Of a DNA stretch of 64,000 bases, positions 48,404 through 56,961 are shown piece after piece. The first letter of the stretch is position 1; each line of letters starts with the position of its first letter. The DNA lies in NCBI GenBank assembly GCA_014727915.1, contig WJMO01000006.1, positions 194,137 through 258,136 on the forward strand, written 5' to 3'. The notes beneath the pieces were generated by a model. The model was not told the DNA's origin. It saw only the letters and a list, made by a program, of their open reading frames with translations, and did not search any database. The DNA comes from Candidatus Altarchaeales archaeon. Lineage in GTDB: Archaea; Altiarchaeota; Altiarchaeia; IMC4; SCGC-AAA252-I15. Made by a program: the position numbers and the translations under genes.

Positions 48404-48805
48404 ATGAACAAGTTGAGCCTATTAACAGCTGTCTTGGCTGTGTTTCTTTTCCTGGGATGCATCAGCGGACCAGAGCCGGTAGTGGTGACAACAACACAAC
48501 CCACAGGGGATACCATCAAGAAGCCGGTGACAACGACGTTGAACGAGGTCGTTAAAGACTACAGGAAAGCAGTATCCGAGTCTGACGTGAGTTCATGCGA
48601 CAGGATGGACAACCCCAGGCTTAAGGACATCTGCATAAGGGACATAGCAGTCAAAGAGGGTAAGGCCAGTCTATGCAGCAAGATTGAGACAGCCAACCTG
48701 AAAGACATATGCTACTACAAGATTGCGGTTAACAACAAGGACAACACCGTCTGCAACAGGATAAGCACGGAATTCATCAAGAAGTCCTGCATGGAAAAGA
48801 CATAA
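48404..48805 (+). CDS. Lipoprotein with three Cys-pair repeats
   Basis: The 133-residue product has a lipoprotein signal (LSLLTAVLAVFLFLGC; lipid Cys about residue 19), a Thr/Pro linker, then three units of the repeat seen in the 690-residue protein at 3744: SSCDRMDNPRLKDICIRDIA, SLCSKIETANLKDICYYKIA and TVCNRISTEFIKKSCMEKT. The sequons of the large protein are missing here. A TATA box CTTTTATAG lies 20 nt upstream and AAGGAG also precedes the ATG. It stops 3 bp before the convergent secretion-ATPase gene. Confidence 0.75.
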   Translation: MNKLSLLTAVLAVFLFLGCISGPEPVVVTTTQPTGDTIKKPVTTTLNEVVKDYRKAVSESDVSSCDRMDNPRLKDICIRDIAVKEGKASLCSKIETANLKDICYYKIAVNNKDNTVCNRISTEFIKKSCMEKT

Positions 48806-48808
48806 GGT

Positions 48809-50296
48809 TCAGGCGATGTTGTTAAGGGAGCCGCCTTCCTTAAGTTCCGAAAGGATCAGCTTGGGGTCTTGATGGTAGAGGTGGAAGAACTTCAGGACGT
48901 CATTGTGCCCCCTGATGCCCTTCGCCATCATGTACTTCAGGACCTTCTCCCTTATCAGCAACTCAGTGTTTAGCCTCTTCTTGGTTATCCCGCACTCCTT
49001 GGCGATCCTCTCCGTCAAGAGTATCGGATAGTCTGTCCTCTTTATCACGTCGTTGTTCAGGTCATGGTAGAATATGTCCCCCAACTGGACGACATCACCT
49101 TCTATGCCGGAAACCTCGGATACCTGGGTGACACGCCGCAGCATCCCCTTCTTACGGTCGAATATCCTGTTGGTGACAACGATCAGGTTCAGCAGTGGCA
49201 TCATCCTCAAGGGCACGTTCATGGGCTCGTCCATCAGGCGTATGGTCGTCTCGCGGGCGTTGTTGGCGTGCAAAGTACCCATGCTGCCGTCCAATCCTAT
49301 GTCCATTGCCACGAACAGGGTCTCAGCCTCGCTGCCACGGACCTCTCCGACTATGACCCGGTCCGGGCGCATCCTCAGGCTGTTCTTCAACAGGCTGTGC
49401 ATGCTCAGCCGGTGCTCGGGGGTGATGACAGACGGGGAAGCCTCCATGGGAACCCAGTTGTCTATGAACTCGAAGTTCAGCTCCAGAGTGTCCTCCACGG
49501 TAACGACACGCTCGGTCTTGGGTATGAACATCGCCAGCGCATTCATCAGAGTCGTCTTGCCCGAACCAGCCCCTCCGGCTATTATGATATCAATCGGTGA
49601 CAGGCCGAAGCCTTCGACGCACACCCAGAGGAACGCGGCCAGTTCAGGGCTCAAGCTCCCGAACTCGATGAGGTCAAGCACTGTGAAGGGGACGCGCTTG
49701 AACTTCCTTATCGTAACGGCAGGACCATAAGGTGCTGCGGGGGCTATGGCAACGTTCGCCCTGCTGCCATCGGGCATGTGAGCGTCCAAAAGCGGGTTCG
49801 CCTCGTTCAACTCCCGCCCGGCATAGTTGGACAGCCAGTGTATGAAATCCTCAAGGGGGCCGTGGGAGTCGTAGGTGAGGTTGGTTATGCACATGCCATG
49901 CCGCCTGTGAACGACGAAAACGGGTGTGTTAACGCCGTTTACCATTATCTCCTCCAGCTGCTCGTCGCGCATCAACGGCCCAAGACGCCCGTAGCCGAGG
50001 AACAGCTCGTCCATTATGGAAGACGTCACATATTCAAGGTTTTCCGGGGTGACATTCCTCTCTATCAGCCTCTGCTGGAGGTATTCGCGCAGGTACTCCT
50101 CCTTGCCTATGCTCGTGTGTATCTTGTCAAGCTCGGCCTTTATCTGGTTGTAGTCGCCGACGAAATCGCGGGAATCAGATATCACCCTCCTCTCATCCTC
50201 GGTCAGCTCCGGGGTAAGGGAGATGTAGTATGGGATCTGCCCTGACTCACCCTCCATTATCTTCACGTTACCATAGGATTCAAGCAGTTCAGGCAT
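48809..50296 (-). CDS. Type II/IV secretion-system ATPase (archaeal pilus TadA/CpaF type)
   Basis: The 495-residue ATPase has IIAGGAGSGKTTLMNALAMFIP (Walker A), the Asp box TVEDTLELN, RVIVGEVRGSEAETLFVAMDIGLDGSMGTLHANNARE (Walker B and His box), and the N-terminal LEEIMVNG segment. It powers assembly of type-IV-like pili or related secretion. No adjacent TadC-type membrane gene or pilin is seen. The ATG at 50296 is chosen because ATTAAATA (50319-50326) lies 23 nt upstream; an earlier in-frame start at 50314 would lie almost at the TATA box. Confidence 0.9.
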   Translation of the reverse strand: MPELLESYGNVKIMEGESGQIPYYISLTPELTEDERRVISDSRDFVGDYNQIKAELDKIHTSIGKEEYLREYLQQRLIERNVTPENLEYVTSSIMDELFLGYGRLGPLMRDEQLEEIMVNGVNTPVFVVHRRHGMCITNLTYDSHGPLEDFIHWLSNYAGRELNEANPLLDAHMPDGSRANVAIAPAAPYGPAVTIRKFKRVPFTVLDLIEFGSLSPELAAFLWVCVEGFGLSPIDIIIAGGAGSGKTTLMNALAMFIPKTERVVTVEDTLELNFEFIDNWVPMEASPSVITPEHRLSMHSLLKNSLRMRPDRVIVGEVRGSEAETLFVAMDIGLDGSMGTLHANNARETTIRLMDEPMNVPLRMMPLLNLIVVTNRIFDRKKGMLRRVTQVSEVSGIEGDVVQLGDIFYHDLNNDVIKRTDYPILLTERIAKECGITKKRLNTELLIREKVLKYMMAKGIRGHNDVLKFFHLYHQDPKLILSELKEGGSLNNIA

Positions 50297-50318
50297 CAGT
50301 AAAGTATTACACACCGGG

Positions 50319-50326
50319 ATTAAATA
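50319..50326 (-). promoter_or_regulatory. TATA box for the secretion-ATPase gene
   Basis: TATTTAAT on the minus strand is 23 nt before the ATG at 50296 and overlaps the upstream stop region. It gives the ATPase its own promoter despite lying downstream of the prefoldin gene group. Confidence 0.5.
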
Positions 50327-51172
50327 CTAGAGGCCTGACAGGTCCATCAGACGGCCTATTTGAGCATCATCCAAGCCGATCAGGGGCATGTAAACCGGCA
50401 GAGAAACGCCCGAGCAGGGTCTATCGGCCAGTGATCCGAGATTATCCGAGGATACGACGCCGTGGACGCCGGATGCCAGGGCATCATCCAGCGAACCAAT
50501 GCATTCCACGTCGGGGTTGCTGTAGTAGCTCAGCCTGCCCGCATATTCACGGTCGCCTGCCACCAACATCTTGCAGCCCCTGCGCATCATCATCCAAGCA
50601 GCCAGCGCATCACGAGGACTCCTGACCTCCGCAGCCAACAGCCCCTGCGAGCCATATGGCAGGCCTCCCACACCGTCAAACAACCGGGTGTACAGGTATG
50701 CGGCATCACCGTGGATCTCAACCCCGACGAGCGCGTCAGGGCTGGATAGGTCAACGCCGTTGCCGTGTTCTTCCTGTATGAGAGAGCCAAGCTGCCGCTC
50801 CAGATCCATCGTTGACATCGGATATCCGCCGCCGGGCTTCTTGACGCGAACGGCAAAGGAGCCTCCACCCTCGAGGAAAGGCTTCGCGAACTCGACAACA
50901 GAACCCGCTAGCACACCATAGTCGGAGCCCACCTCCGCTGCGGGGCTGGTGGAGTGCACGCCAAAGACCTTCGACGCCCGGACAGCAACGTCGGACGCGC
51001 GATCAGACGATAGGAATATCCTATGCCTTTTCAGATGGGTCTTGGCTTCCAAACCGGAGGACTTCAGCGCATGGCTTATGTTGGAGACTAGGCGCTCGGT
51101 GAAGCTGCGCCTGACGTAGTCGCTCTTCAGGAATATCTCCGCGTATCTCACGATCACAGAGTCGCATTCCAT
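50327..51172 (-). CDS. ThiI/THUMP paralogue with degenerate PP-loop
   Basis: The 281-residue protein follows the ThiI order: an N-terminal ferredoxin-like domain (VIVRYAEIFLKSDYVRRSFTERL), a THUMP domain (FAVRVKKPGGGYPMSTMDLERQLGSLI, VDLSSPDALVGVEIHGDAAYLYTR), the linker GGLPYGSQG, and then the place of the ATP-pyrophosphatase domain. There the motif SGGxDSP is replaced by EVRSPRDAL, although the next helix AAWMMMRRGCKM and the end PVYMPLIGLDDAQI are kept. It therefore probably binds tRNA but cannot use ATP to thiolate U8 in the normal way. Its stop codon is 12 bp from the start region of the ATPase gene. Confidence 0.8.
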   Translation of the reverse strand: MECDSVIVRYAEIFLKSDYVRRSFTERLVSNISHALKSSGLEAKTHLKRHRIFLSSDRASDVAVRASKVFGVHSTSPAAEVGSDYGVLAGSVVEFAKPFLEGGGSFAVRVKKPGGGYPMSTMDLERQLGSLIQEEHGNGVDLSSPDALVGVEIHGDAAYLYTRLFDGVGGLPYGSQGLLAAEVRSPRDALAAWMMMRRGCKMLVAGDREYAGRLSYYSNPDVECIGSLDDALASGVHGVVSSDNLGSLADRPCSGVSLPVYMPLIGLDDAQIGRLMDLSGL

Positions 51173-51175
51173 GTC

Positions 51176-51529
51176 TCAACCGGAACCTGGAGGCTGTATC
51201 ATCTGCTGCAGCTCGCCGCGCATCTCGTTGAGCTTCTCTACCAATTTCTTCTCCTGCTTCTCCAGCACCTTTATCTTGGCGTCAGCGGACTCGGACTCGT
51301 CAGAGAGGTTCTTCAACCCGTCCTCCTTGCTGGTCTCAACCAATATGGGGCCGACCAGGCGGTAGACCTTGCCCTTCTCGAACGCCTCCAACTCCTTCCT
51401 CGCATTGCCGATGTCGGTGTTCTGGAGCATAAGCTGCTGCTTCTGCATGGAGATCAGCTGAACCTGGTTCTGAAGGTTCTGGAACTGCGCAAGCTTGTCC
51501 TGCACATTCTTAGGAACGTCCATAGCCAC
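51176..51529 (-). CDS. pfdB: Prefoldin subunit beta
   Basis: The 117-residue protein is two long coiled-coil helices around a beta hairpin: VQDKLAQFQNLQNQVQLISMQKQQLMLQNTDIGNARKELEAFEKGKVYRLVGPILVETSKEDGLKNL and then DAKIKVLEKQEKKLVEKLNEMRGELQQMI. It forms the hexameric chaperone that delivers unfolded proteins to the thermosome. In many archaea it follows pcc1; here about 3.3 kb with three other genes lies between. Confidence 0.95.
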   Translation of the reverse strand: MAMDVPKNVQDKLAQFQNLQNQVQLISMQKQQLMLQNTDIGNARKELEAFEKGKVYRLVGPILVETSKEDGLKNLSDESESADAKIKVLEKQEKKLVEKLNEMRGELQQMIQPPGSG

Positions 51530-51556
51530 AATACATATGAAAGAAGACTATAAAAG

Positions 51557-53239
51557 TCAAGTCCATCTACGGGGGTCCTTGCTCATTTGTTCAGAGATCA
51601 GATCCAAAGCATAAGTGTACAGGTGGTAGTCGTAGGGGTCGAGGGAGTCGGCCATACGGGTCATGCTCCTCCCAAGCCCTCCGTTAACAGCATCTAATGA
51701 AACAGGTCCCTTGTGCTCCTCTCCCATTTCAGCCATGTCCTCCCTGAACATTGCTGACTCACGTGGAGTGAGCACCTCGCCGGCTATTAGTTTCCTTCGG
51801 AGCTGCCGCATCCTGAAAGCCCTGCTAAGCAAACCGATGCATTCGGCCTGTTTTTCCTCGTCCAAGCCGAGGCTCCTGACAGCGACGGACAACGCATTCG
51901 ACTCCATAAGCCGATCATATTTCTCAGGTCCGATTTTTCCACTGTCCCGGTCCTCTGCAAAACCGATCATGTCCTCCATCCCGGAACCAAGCAACCGGTA
52001 TACGTTATCATGGACCCTGGTCTTCCTCTCATCCCGGTCGATAGCCTCTGCGAACTGCCGCCACATCCTCTCCTCCTGGGTCGGCCCGGTCCGGAGCGTC
52101 GATTCGAATATCCTGAAGACTGTGGGCACATGGTCTTTGACCTCTTCAACGGATACTTCCCCCGGATATTGCGCTCCCACAACAATTGAAGAGGTCAACC
52201 GGGGTATTCCGTCGATTGTGACATCAGGCCTCTCAAGCCTGGCCCATATGCCGTCAGCCAGCTCCCTGTCATTTCCCTGCTGCTGAAGCTGTTCCGTGAA
52301 CTCGCCTTGAGTACTACGGAGTAGAGCAAGATACCATAGAGGACAGGACGGGCCGAAACCAACACTGTGAGCCAGGGCAGACTCCATACCACGCAGCACT
52401 GAACGAGCTTGAACCACCTTGCCACCACCCCTAAGTTCAATCAACATAGGCAGCTCATTTGAAGTGTCCACTGCCGCGCGGAAGCATGGCATCAGGTATT
52501 CTCCGGCTTTTACGCTGCTTTCAGGATCGCCTGTTGAAGATATGTCCGCGGCCCTGCCCCAACTATCCCCTCCAAGGCCCCGCACGTGAGCCCTTATGGA
52601 CGCGTCACAAGCTATAGCAGACAGCTCAGGGAGTATGTCATTATATGGCACCGGCTTCACATGTTGTTTGCCAGACCCTTCATTGTATGTTGAACGCTGT
52701 GAGAGCCTGTCTCCCAAGGCATTGATTATGCACTGGTTGAGGGATGGCCCAGCAGGATGACCGGTCTGGTGCAGCCAACGGGAAAGCTGAAGGGCCTGCG
52801 CGACCGTAACATCCTCGGTATTCACCCGTTCAACGGAAGCTTCACTATGGAGTATGCCACCGTATCTGCCTTCATAGAAGAGGCGCCGCATATCCTCGTC
52901 CATGGGGACTTTAGTCCTGTATAGAAGCCTGCCTATGACGGGGGTTATGTCGTCGACATCGGCTGTGAACTGCCCCTCCCTCTCAATTGTTTCCCTCACG
53001 CCCTTGACGAACTGGGGCATGGCATCACTTCCTATACGCACAAGGTGAGGTGATGTTATGGGCAGCCTCAGCTCCCGCAGCCCATGTTGGTCGAATTTAG
53101 GAGCAATAAAGGCTATGATGGACTCCCTCCTTATCTCATTCAAGTCAGTACCCATTTGACCCCTGAACTGAGCGCCAGATTCCCATGCAAGACGCCTGTC
53201 CGGACCGTCAGGAAGGCCGCCCTTCTCCTGCTCAACCAT
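51557..53239 (-). CDS. Large unknown soluble protein, 560 residues
   Basis: The protein is soluble and mostly helical with no family I can name. Visible features: an acidic start, FDQHGLRELRLPITSPHLVRIGSDAMPQF, an internal helical region with ALQLSRWLHQTGHPAGPSLNQCIINALGDRL, LPMLIELRGGGKVVQARSVLRGME, and a Met/Arg-rich C-terminal half. There is no Walker, zinc or TM motif. It sits between prefoldin beta and a small ORF on the minus strand, opposite a histidine kinase, inside a gene string that is otherwise conserved in archaea. It may be lineage-specific. Confidence 0.5.
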   Translation of the reverse strand: MVEQEKGGLPDGPDRRLAWESGAQFRGQMGTDLNEIRRESIIAFIAPKFDQHGLRELRLPITSPHLVRIGSDAMPQFVKGVRETIEREGQFTADVDDITPVIGRLLYRTKVPMDEDMRRLFYEGRYGGILHSEASVERVNTEDVTVAQALQLSRWLHQTGHPAGPSLNQCIINALGDRLSQRSTYNEGSGKQHVKPVPYNDILPELSAIACDASIRAHVRGLGGDSWGRAADISSTGDPESSVKAGEYLMPCFRAAVDTSNELPMLIELRGGGKVVQARSVLRGMESALAHSVGFGPSCPLWYLALLRSTQGEFTEQLQQQGNDRELADGIWARLERPDVTIDGIPRLTSSIVVGAQYPGEVSVEEVKDHVPTVFRIFESTLRTGPTQEERMWRQFAEAIDRDERKTRVHDNVYRLLGSGMEDMIGFAEDRDSGKIGPEKYDRLMESNALSVAVRSLGLDEEKQAECIGLLSRAFRMRQLRRKLIAGEVLTPRESAMFREDMAEMGEEHKGPVSLDAVNGGLGRSMTRMADSLDPYDYHLYTYALDLISEQMSKDPRRWT

Positions 53240-53416
53240 GATATGAAAATATGGGCAGGAAACGGATAAAAGACATCAAAACTCAAAATATCATGAGAAA
53301 AGTATCAATAGTTTATAATATTCTTTAAATAGTTGTGGTTTTTTGGGTTCTTGGGGCGTGGGCCCCTGCGGCCTGTTCAGCCTCCTCCCCCCCTTTAGGA
53401 AGCCTCTGCAGGCGTT
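53240..53416. other. Intergenic region with a GC-rich hairpin and a TATA-like tract
   Basis: The part near 53300-53335 is AT-rich and contains TTTAAATA in plus orientation. It is followed by GGGGCGTGGGCCCC, a perfect 5-bp-arm hairpin with flanking T/A runs, and C-rich sequence. It might start a small plus-strand RNA, but I recognise no RNA family. Confidence 0.3.
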
Positions 53417-53527
53417 CTAACGCGCATCTATCGAATGCAGCGGGATCAGAACCCTGGGGATCCTCGCTATTGCGGACTTCATCGAAAGGACTTCCCGGAC
53501 CATCCGGTCAAATTCTTCCTCGTTCAT
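53417..53527 (-). CDS. Possible 36-residue peptide gene
   Basis: An ATG at 53527 opens a 36-residue frame (MNEEEFDRMVREVLSMKSAI...) ending at a TAG at 53417-53419. GAGGTGAT lies 4 nt before the ATG, a good ribosome-binding site. The peptide would be a charged helix with a hydrophobic tail. It lies in the gap between the 560-residue protein and the histidine kinase. Confidence 0.4.
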   Translation of the reverse strand: MNEEEFDRMVREVLSMKSAIARIPRVLIPLHSIDAR

Positions 53528-53655
53528 CACATCACCTCAAAATATCACATCACTCCAAGGCCCACGCCTCGAACATACATTACTAAACCCAATAAAAGAA
53601 GATGATGACAAAATAGGGCCAAAAAAGGGACTAGATAGGGGAAACCAGCCCTGGG

Positions 53656-53662
53656 TTTATAT
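53656..53662 (+). promoter_or_regulatory. TATA box deciding the histidine-kinase start
   Basis: TTTATAT ends 25 nt before the ATG at 53687 but only 4 nt before an in-frame ATG at 53666. The usual archaeal spacing therefore favours 53687. Confidence 0.5.
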
Positions 53663-53686
53663 CGGATGGATGTGAAAGTATATGTG

Positions 53687-54808
53687 ATGGCCAGCAGGGA
53701 GAAGAAGGCTGAAAGGGTTGATTTGAGGCCTCCTGACCACGCTACGATAGTGGGCACGTGGAGGTCCACCGAAACCGAGGAGGCAGTCAGAAGGAGGCAT
53801 GAGCTGATGATCCGCGGCCGGGACGTGGACCATGACATCAGAACGCCATTGCAGGGTGTGGTCATCGGGTCGATGCTGGTGCCCAGGCTGGCGCGGATGA
53901 GCGACGAAGAGCAGAGGAGGATAAAAGAGGGCGCAGACAGGCTGAACTCCACGGTGACAGAGGGGCTGGCAGAGTATATGGCTGCCATCCCAACGGAGAG
54001 GCTGGACGTCGAAGGATACAGGAGTCTAGGCCCAGATAGGAAGGCGGTGATATACGGCGCATGCCAGCGGCTGGCGGGAAGGCTCGGAAAGGCGACGCCA
54101 ATGCTCGAGGCAGTCCGAGAGGATGTGATGTCGGTCAAACCAGGGGAGACGGAGATGGAAGTCCAGGTGAGGTCAAGCCAAAGCCAGTTCGCCAACGCAT
54201 GCGAGCACATGAAGAGGATGATAGACGACTACGGAAGATTATACAGGGGTGAGAGCCTCGAACACCCCCACGTGCCGGTGAACGTGAACCAGATGCTGCG
54301 AGGATTCGAGACAGGGAACCTGATAGGAGAGGGGACTGCACTCTGGTCCCCAAGGCATCTTGGATATCCACAGCAGGCCATGATATCAAGCGAGTTCGCA
54401 TACGGGGACGTCAGGCCGCCCTCCGGCGACAGGATAGAGCTGGAGGAGGCACTGTCCAACCTGGCGAGGAACAGCCGGGACTCCCTGGGTGAGAGACTGC
54501 ACCATGAGCGGCGGGCTGGGTCCGATTGGCAGCCGAGGATAAGGGTCGAGACACGACAGGCGGAGGGCATGACCGAAATACGGTTCTCAGACAATGGAGT
54601 CGGCATAGACCCCGCAAGGGGAGACAGCATCTTCGAATCAGGGGAGACCACGAAAAAGGAGGGCAGCCACCAGGGCGCGGGGTTGGACATCACCAGGAGG
54701 ATAATAGAGGGGCATGGGGGGTCCATAACCTACGAGAGCAGCGGGAGGTTCACGGCAGGTGACGTGAACAGCGGAGGAGCGACCTTCATAATAAGACTGC
54801 CATCCTAG
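53687..54808 (+). CDS. Soluble histidine kinase
   Basis: The 373-residue protein has a dimerisation/phosphoacceptor helix with an H-box DHDIRTPLQG (His about residue 49) and a helical spacer of about 150 residues. A C-terminal GHKL ATPase follows: N-box EEALSNLARNSRDS, G1 FSDNGVGI, F-box IFESGETTKKEG, G2 SHQGAGLDITRRIIEGHGGSI. There is no TM, PAS or GAF domain, so it should sense something in the cytoplasm through the spacer or a partner. No response regulator is in the window. It is inserted between two halves of a conserved archaeal gene string and overlaps pcc1 (opposite strand) by 4 bp. Confidence 0.85.
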   Translation: MASREKKAERVDLRPPDHATIVGTWRSTETEEAVRRRHELMIRGRDVDHDIRTPLQGVVIGSMLVPRLARMSDEEQRRIKEGADRLNSTVTEGLAEYMAAIPTERLDVEGYRSLGPDRKAVIYGACQRLAGRLGKATPMLEAVREDVMSVKPGETEMEVQVRSSQSQFANACEHMKRMIDDYGRLYRGESLEHPHVPVNVNQMLRGFETGNLIGEGTALWSPRHLGYPQQAMISSEFAYGDVRPPSGDRIELEEALSNLARNSRDSLGERLHHERRAGSDWQPRIRVETRQAEGMTEIRFSDNGVGIDPARGDSIFESGETTKKEGSHQGAGLDITRRIIEGHGGSITYESSGRFTAGDVNSGGATFIIRLPS

Positions 54809-55032
54809 CCGGTGAGTCTCAAGCTCATGTCCAGCCAGCGTATGTACGTGTTGGCGGCGGCGCGCATGGCATGAAGGTCTTTGGCTGTTACGGTGAGAAT
54901 CAGCTCCTTATCATATTCAAGCTTCACAGACGACCGGTCGTGTAGTTCGGAGTCTATCTCAGGCTGTATGGAAGAAAGGCAGGCTTCGGCCTTGTCCGCT
55001 GGGACAGATAGCCGAACCTCTAACGTGTTCAT
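54805..55032 (-). CDS. pcc1: KEOPS complex subunit Pcc1
   Basis: The 75-residue protein LEVRLSVPADKAEACLSSIQPEI...VKLEYDKELILTVTAKDLHAMRAAANTYIRWLDM is the Pcc1 dimerisation fold (CTAG/Pcc1 family). KEOPS makes the t6A37 modification of tRNA with Kae1, Bud32 and Cgi121. The ATG at 55032 overlaps the RpoP stop codon as ATGA, which decides the start. Confidence 0.9.
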   Translation of the reverse strand: MNTLEVRLSVPADKAEACLSSIQPEIDSELHDRSSVKLEYDKELILTVTAKDLHAMRAAANTYIRWLDMSLRLTG

Positions 55033-55181
55033 CTTCCGATGACTACCTTGGTTATGTTCTCGGGGCGCTTCTTGATCCAGATGTTGCTGCGCTTCTCGCT
55101 GCAGCTGTTGCACTTCATCTTGCTCCTGAGCAGCTCCTCATACTGGAACTCGGCGCCGCATTCTATGCATACGTAGGTCAT
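55029..55181 (-). CDS. rpoP: DNA-directed RNA polymerase subunit P (Rpb12/Rpc10)
   Basis: The 50-residue zinc-ribbon protein MTYVCIECGAEFQYEELLRSKMKCNSCSEKRSNIWIKKRPENITKVVIGR has the CxxC...CxxC knuckles and the KxRP tail of Rpo12/RpoP. It starts at the ATG at 55181, in a 4-bp overlap with the L37Ae stop codon. Confidence 0.95.
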   Translation of the reverse strand: MTYVCIECGAEFQYEELLRSKMKCNSCSEKRSNIWIKKRPENITKVVIGR

Positions 55182-55426
55182 TGCTCCTCCTCCATTGACA
55201 TGCGCCTGAAAACAGGTATGTGCGTTCCGCCAGTGAAGGTGTGCTTGCAGGTCCTGCACCTCCAGATGCCCGCCGACACCCTCTTGAGCTTTCCCCTGCT
55301 GCAGCTTGGGCAGCCGCTGGACTTCCGGGACTCCACCTCTATCTTGGCGGCTTCGTTCCGGATCTTACGGCCTACCCGGGTGCCGTACCTTCCAAGGCTC
55401 CCGACCTTCTTGGTGTGACTGTACAT
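55178..55426 (-). CDS. rpl37ae: 50S ribosomal protein L37Ae
   Basis: The 82-residue protein MYSHTKKVGSLGRYGTRVGRKIRNEAAKIE...CPSCSRGKLKRVSAGIWRCRTCKHTFTGGTH has the L37Ae start and four zinc cysteines (CxxC...CxxC). The frame is open to a GTG at 55465, but the family begins at the ATG at 55426. It lies between the exosome genes and rpoP. Confidence 0.95.
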   Translation of the reverse strand: MYSHTKKVGSLGRYGTRVGRKIRNEAAKIEVESRKSSGCPSCSRGKLKRVSAGIWRCRTCKHTFTGGTHIPVFRRMSMEEEQ

Positions 55427-55465
55427 TTTGGCATATTCTTTAGGGAGGAAGGGCTTAAAAAACAC

Positions 55466-56242
55466 CTACCCCTCCAGTATTTTGCGTATCTCAGGCGCCT
55501 TTTTGAAGGCTTTGGACACGCAATCCTTCGCCTCCTCCGGTTTGAAGGAGCCGTTACCTCCCTTCTGCATCGCGTTAACCGTGTCGGTGGTCGTGACGGT
55601 AAGCCTGGTGTCCAACGCATACTCCTCGTCCGAGCACGGGTCCAGCAGGATGTTGGAGCCTATCTTGCCGAATGTGAAGGATACTGGAGTGCATGTTACG
55701 GGAAGCTTCCCATCCCATTCGCCCCTGACTATCGTACCATCCTCGATCTTTGGCAGGCGGCTGTCGCGCAATGCTGCCGCGGCAGCGTAGCTACATGCGT
55801 CGAATAGGTTCCCGTCAAAGTTGAGAATGTGCAAGTCCATGAAGACTATCCACACCTTGCCCTCCTCTATGAGGAGCGAATCAACGTCTATGGCGCCCGA
55901 CTCGCGTATCCCGCGGTCCACGACACGCGCCACCTCGATGCTCTCCTCCCTTGGAGGGCCGCTCTCGAAGTAAGGCGAGGCTATGGGCCTCAGTTCCGTT
56001 GACGTGGTCATGACGCCAGAGGTCGGCGAGTCAGGATATGGCTCTCCCATGTCCATGCTTATTCCAGCCAACACTTCAGTCTTCCCCAGTCTGACATAAG
56101 CTGATCCGCTGGACTTCTCGCCAACGTATCCTTTCTCTATCTCAAGCTTCCTCATGTCGTCGAAGCCCCTGCCGTCTGTTCGGCTGCCCTCTGACACGAT
56201 GCTCTTGACATAGTCTCCCTTGATGAATGACTCTATGTTCAT
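55466..56242 (-). CDS. rrp42: Exosome subunit Rrp42
   Basis: The 258-residue RNase PH-fold protein shows [54 protein letters not shown] and [41 protein letters not shown], the Rrp42 pattern with its non-catalytic surface. Three Rrp41-Rrp42 dimers form the exosome ring for 3'-5' RNA decay and tailing. Its start overlaps the end of rrp41 by 4 bp. Confidence 0.95.
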   Translation of the reverse strand: MNIESFIKGDYVKSIVSEGSRTDGRGFDDMRKLEIEKGYVGEKSSGSAYVRLGKTEVLAGISMDMGEPYPDSPTSGVMTTSTELRPIASPYFESGPPREESIEVARVVDRGIRESGAIDVDSLLIEEGKVWIVFMDLHILNFDGNLFDACSYAAAAALRDSRLPKIEDGTIVRGEWDGKLPVTCTPVSFTFGKIGSNILLDPCSDEEYALDTRLTVTTTDTVNAMQKGGNGSFKPEEAKDCVSKAFKKAPEIRKILEG

Positions 56243-56961
56243 TTCTGCACCTCCGACAACGCCTTCTTCTGGATCTCATATACCTTCATGCAGCCCTCGT
56301 AAGCCAGGTCGAATGCCTTGTTGAACTCTTCCTCTGACAGTTTGCCGTCCATCTGCAACAATACGACATCGCCTGTCCTCGGCACTATCGCCAAGGGAAC
56401 GTCAGCTTCGCCGTAGTTGTCCTCCTCCTTCATCAGGTCCACTACGACCTCTTCCCCTATCTTGCCTGCCGCACAGGAGGCTACCAGGTCCTTCATGGGT
56501 ATGCCAGCGTCGGCCAAGGCGATGGAAGCGGCCGTCAAGCCCGCGCACCTTGTTCCCGCGTCAGCCTGCAGTATCTCCACGAACACGTCTATGGCCGCGT
56601 TGGGATACATGTGGGTCTGGACAACGGAAGTCAGAGCCTCACTGCATATCTTGCTTATCTCGACGCTCCTCCGGTCCGGTCCGGGCCGTTTCCTGTCGTC
56701 AACGCTGAACGGCGCCATGTTATATGTTACCCTTACAGTCGCTTCGGTGGGGTTCTGCAGCCTCTTAGGGTGCATCTCCCTCGGGCCGTAAACGCCAGCC
56801 AAAACCTTGTTGTTACCCCATTCGAGGTAAGCTGACCCCTGGGCATTATCCAAGACGCCCACTTTCATCCTTATCTCTCTAAGTTCATCTGGTTTGCGGC
56901 CGTCCAATCTCACGCCGCCGTCGATCAACTTCATATCTGATTTTCCGCTCATTTGAATCAC
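56239..56961 (-). CDS. rrp41: Exosome subunit Rrp41 (catalytic)
   Basis: The 240-residue protein has [53 protein letters not shown], the Arg-rich [19 protein letters not shown] phosphate-binding segment and the late acidic residues around [15 protein letters not shown] that carry catalysis in the Rrp41 subunit. It starts either at the GTG at 56961 overlapping the rrp4 stop codon or at the ATG at 56952. Confidence 0.96.
   Translation of the reverse strand: MIQMSGKSDMKLIDGGVRLDGRKPDELREIRMKVGVLDNAQGSAYLEWGNNKVLAGVYGPREMHPKRLQNPTEATVRVTYNMAPFSVDDRKRPGPDRRSVEISKICSEALTSVVQTHMYPNAAIDVFVEILQADAGTRCAGLTAASIALADAGIPMKDLVASCAAGKIGEEVVVDLMKEEDNYGEADVPLAIVPRTGDVVLLQMDGKLSEEEFNKAFDLAYEGCMKVYEIQKKALSEVQK

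Noticed and set aside
53335-53530. SRP or RNase P RNA in the GC-rich gap before the histidine kinase
   Set aside because: The conserved SRP helix-8 and RNase P P4 core sequences could not be found on either strand.
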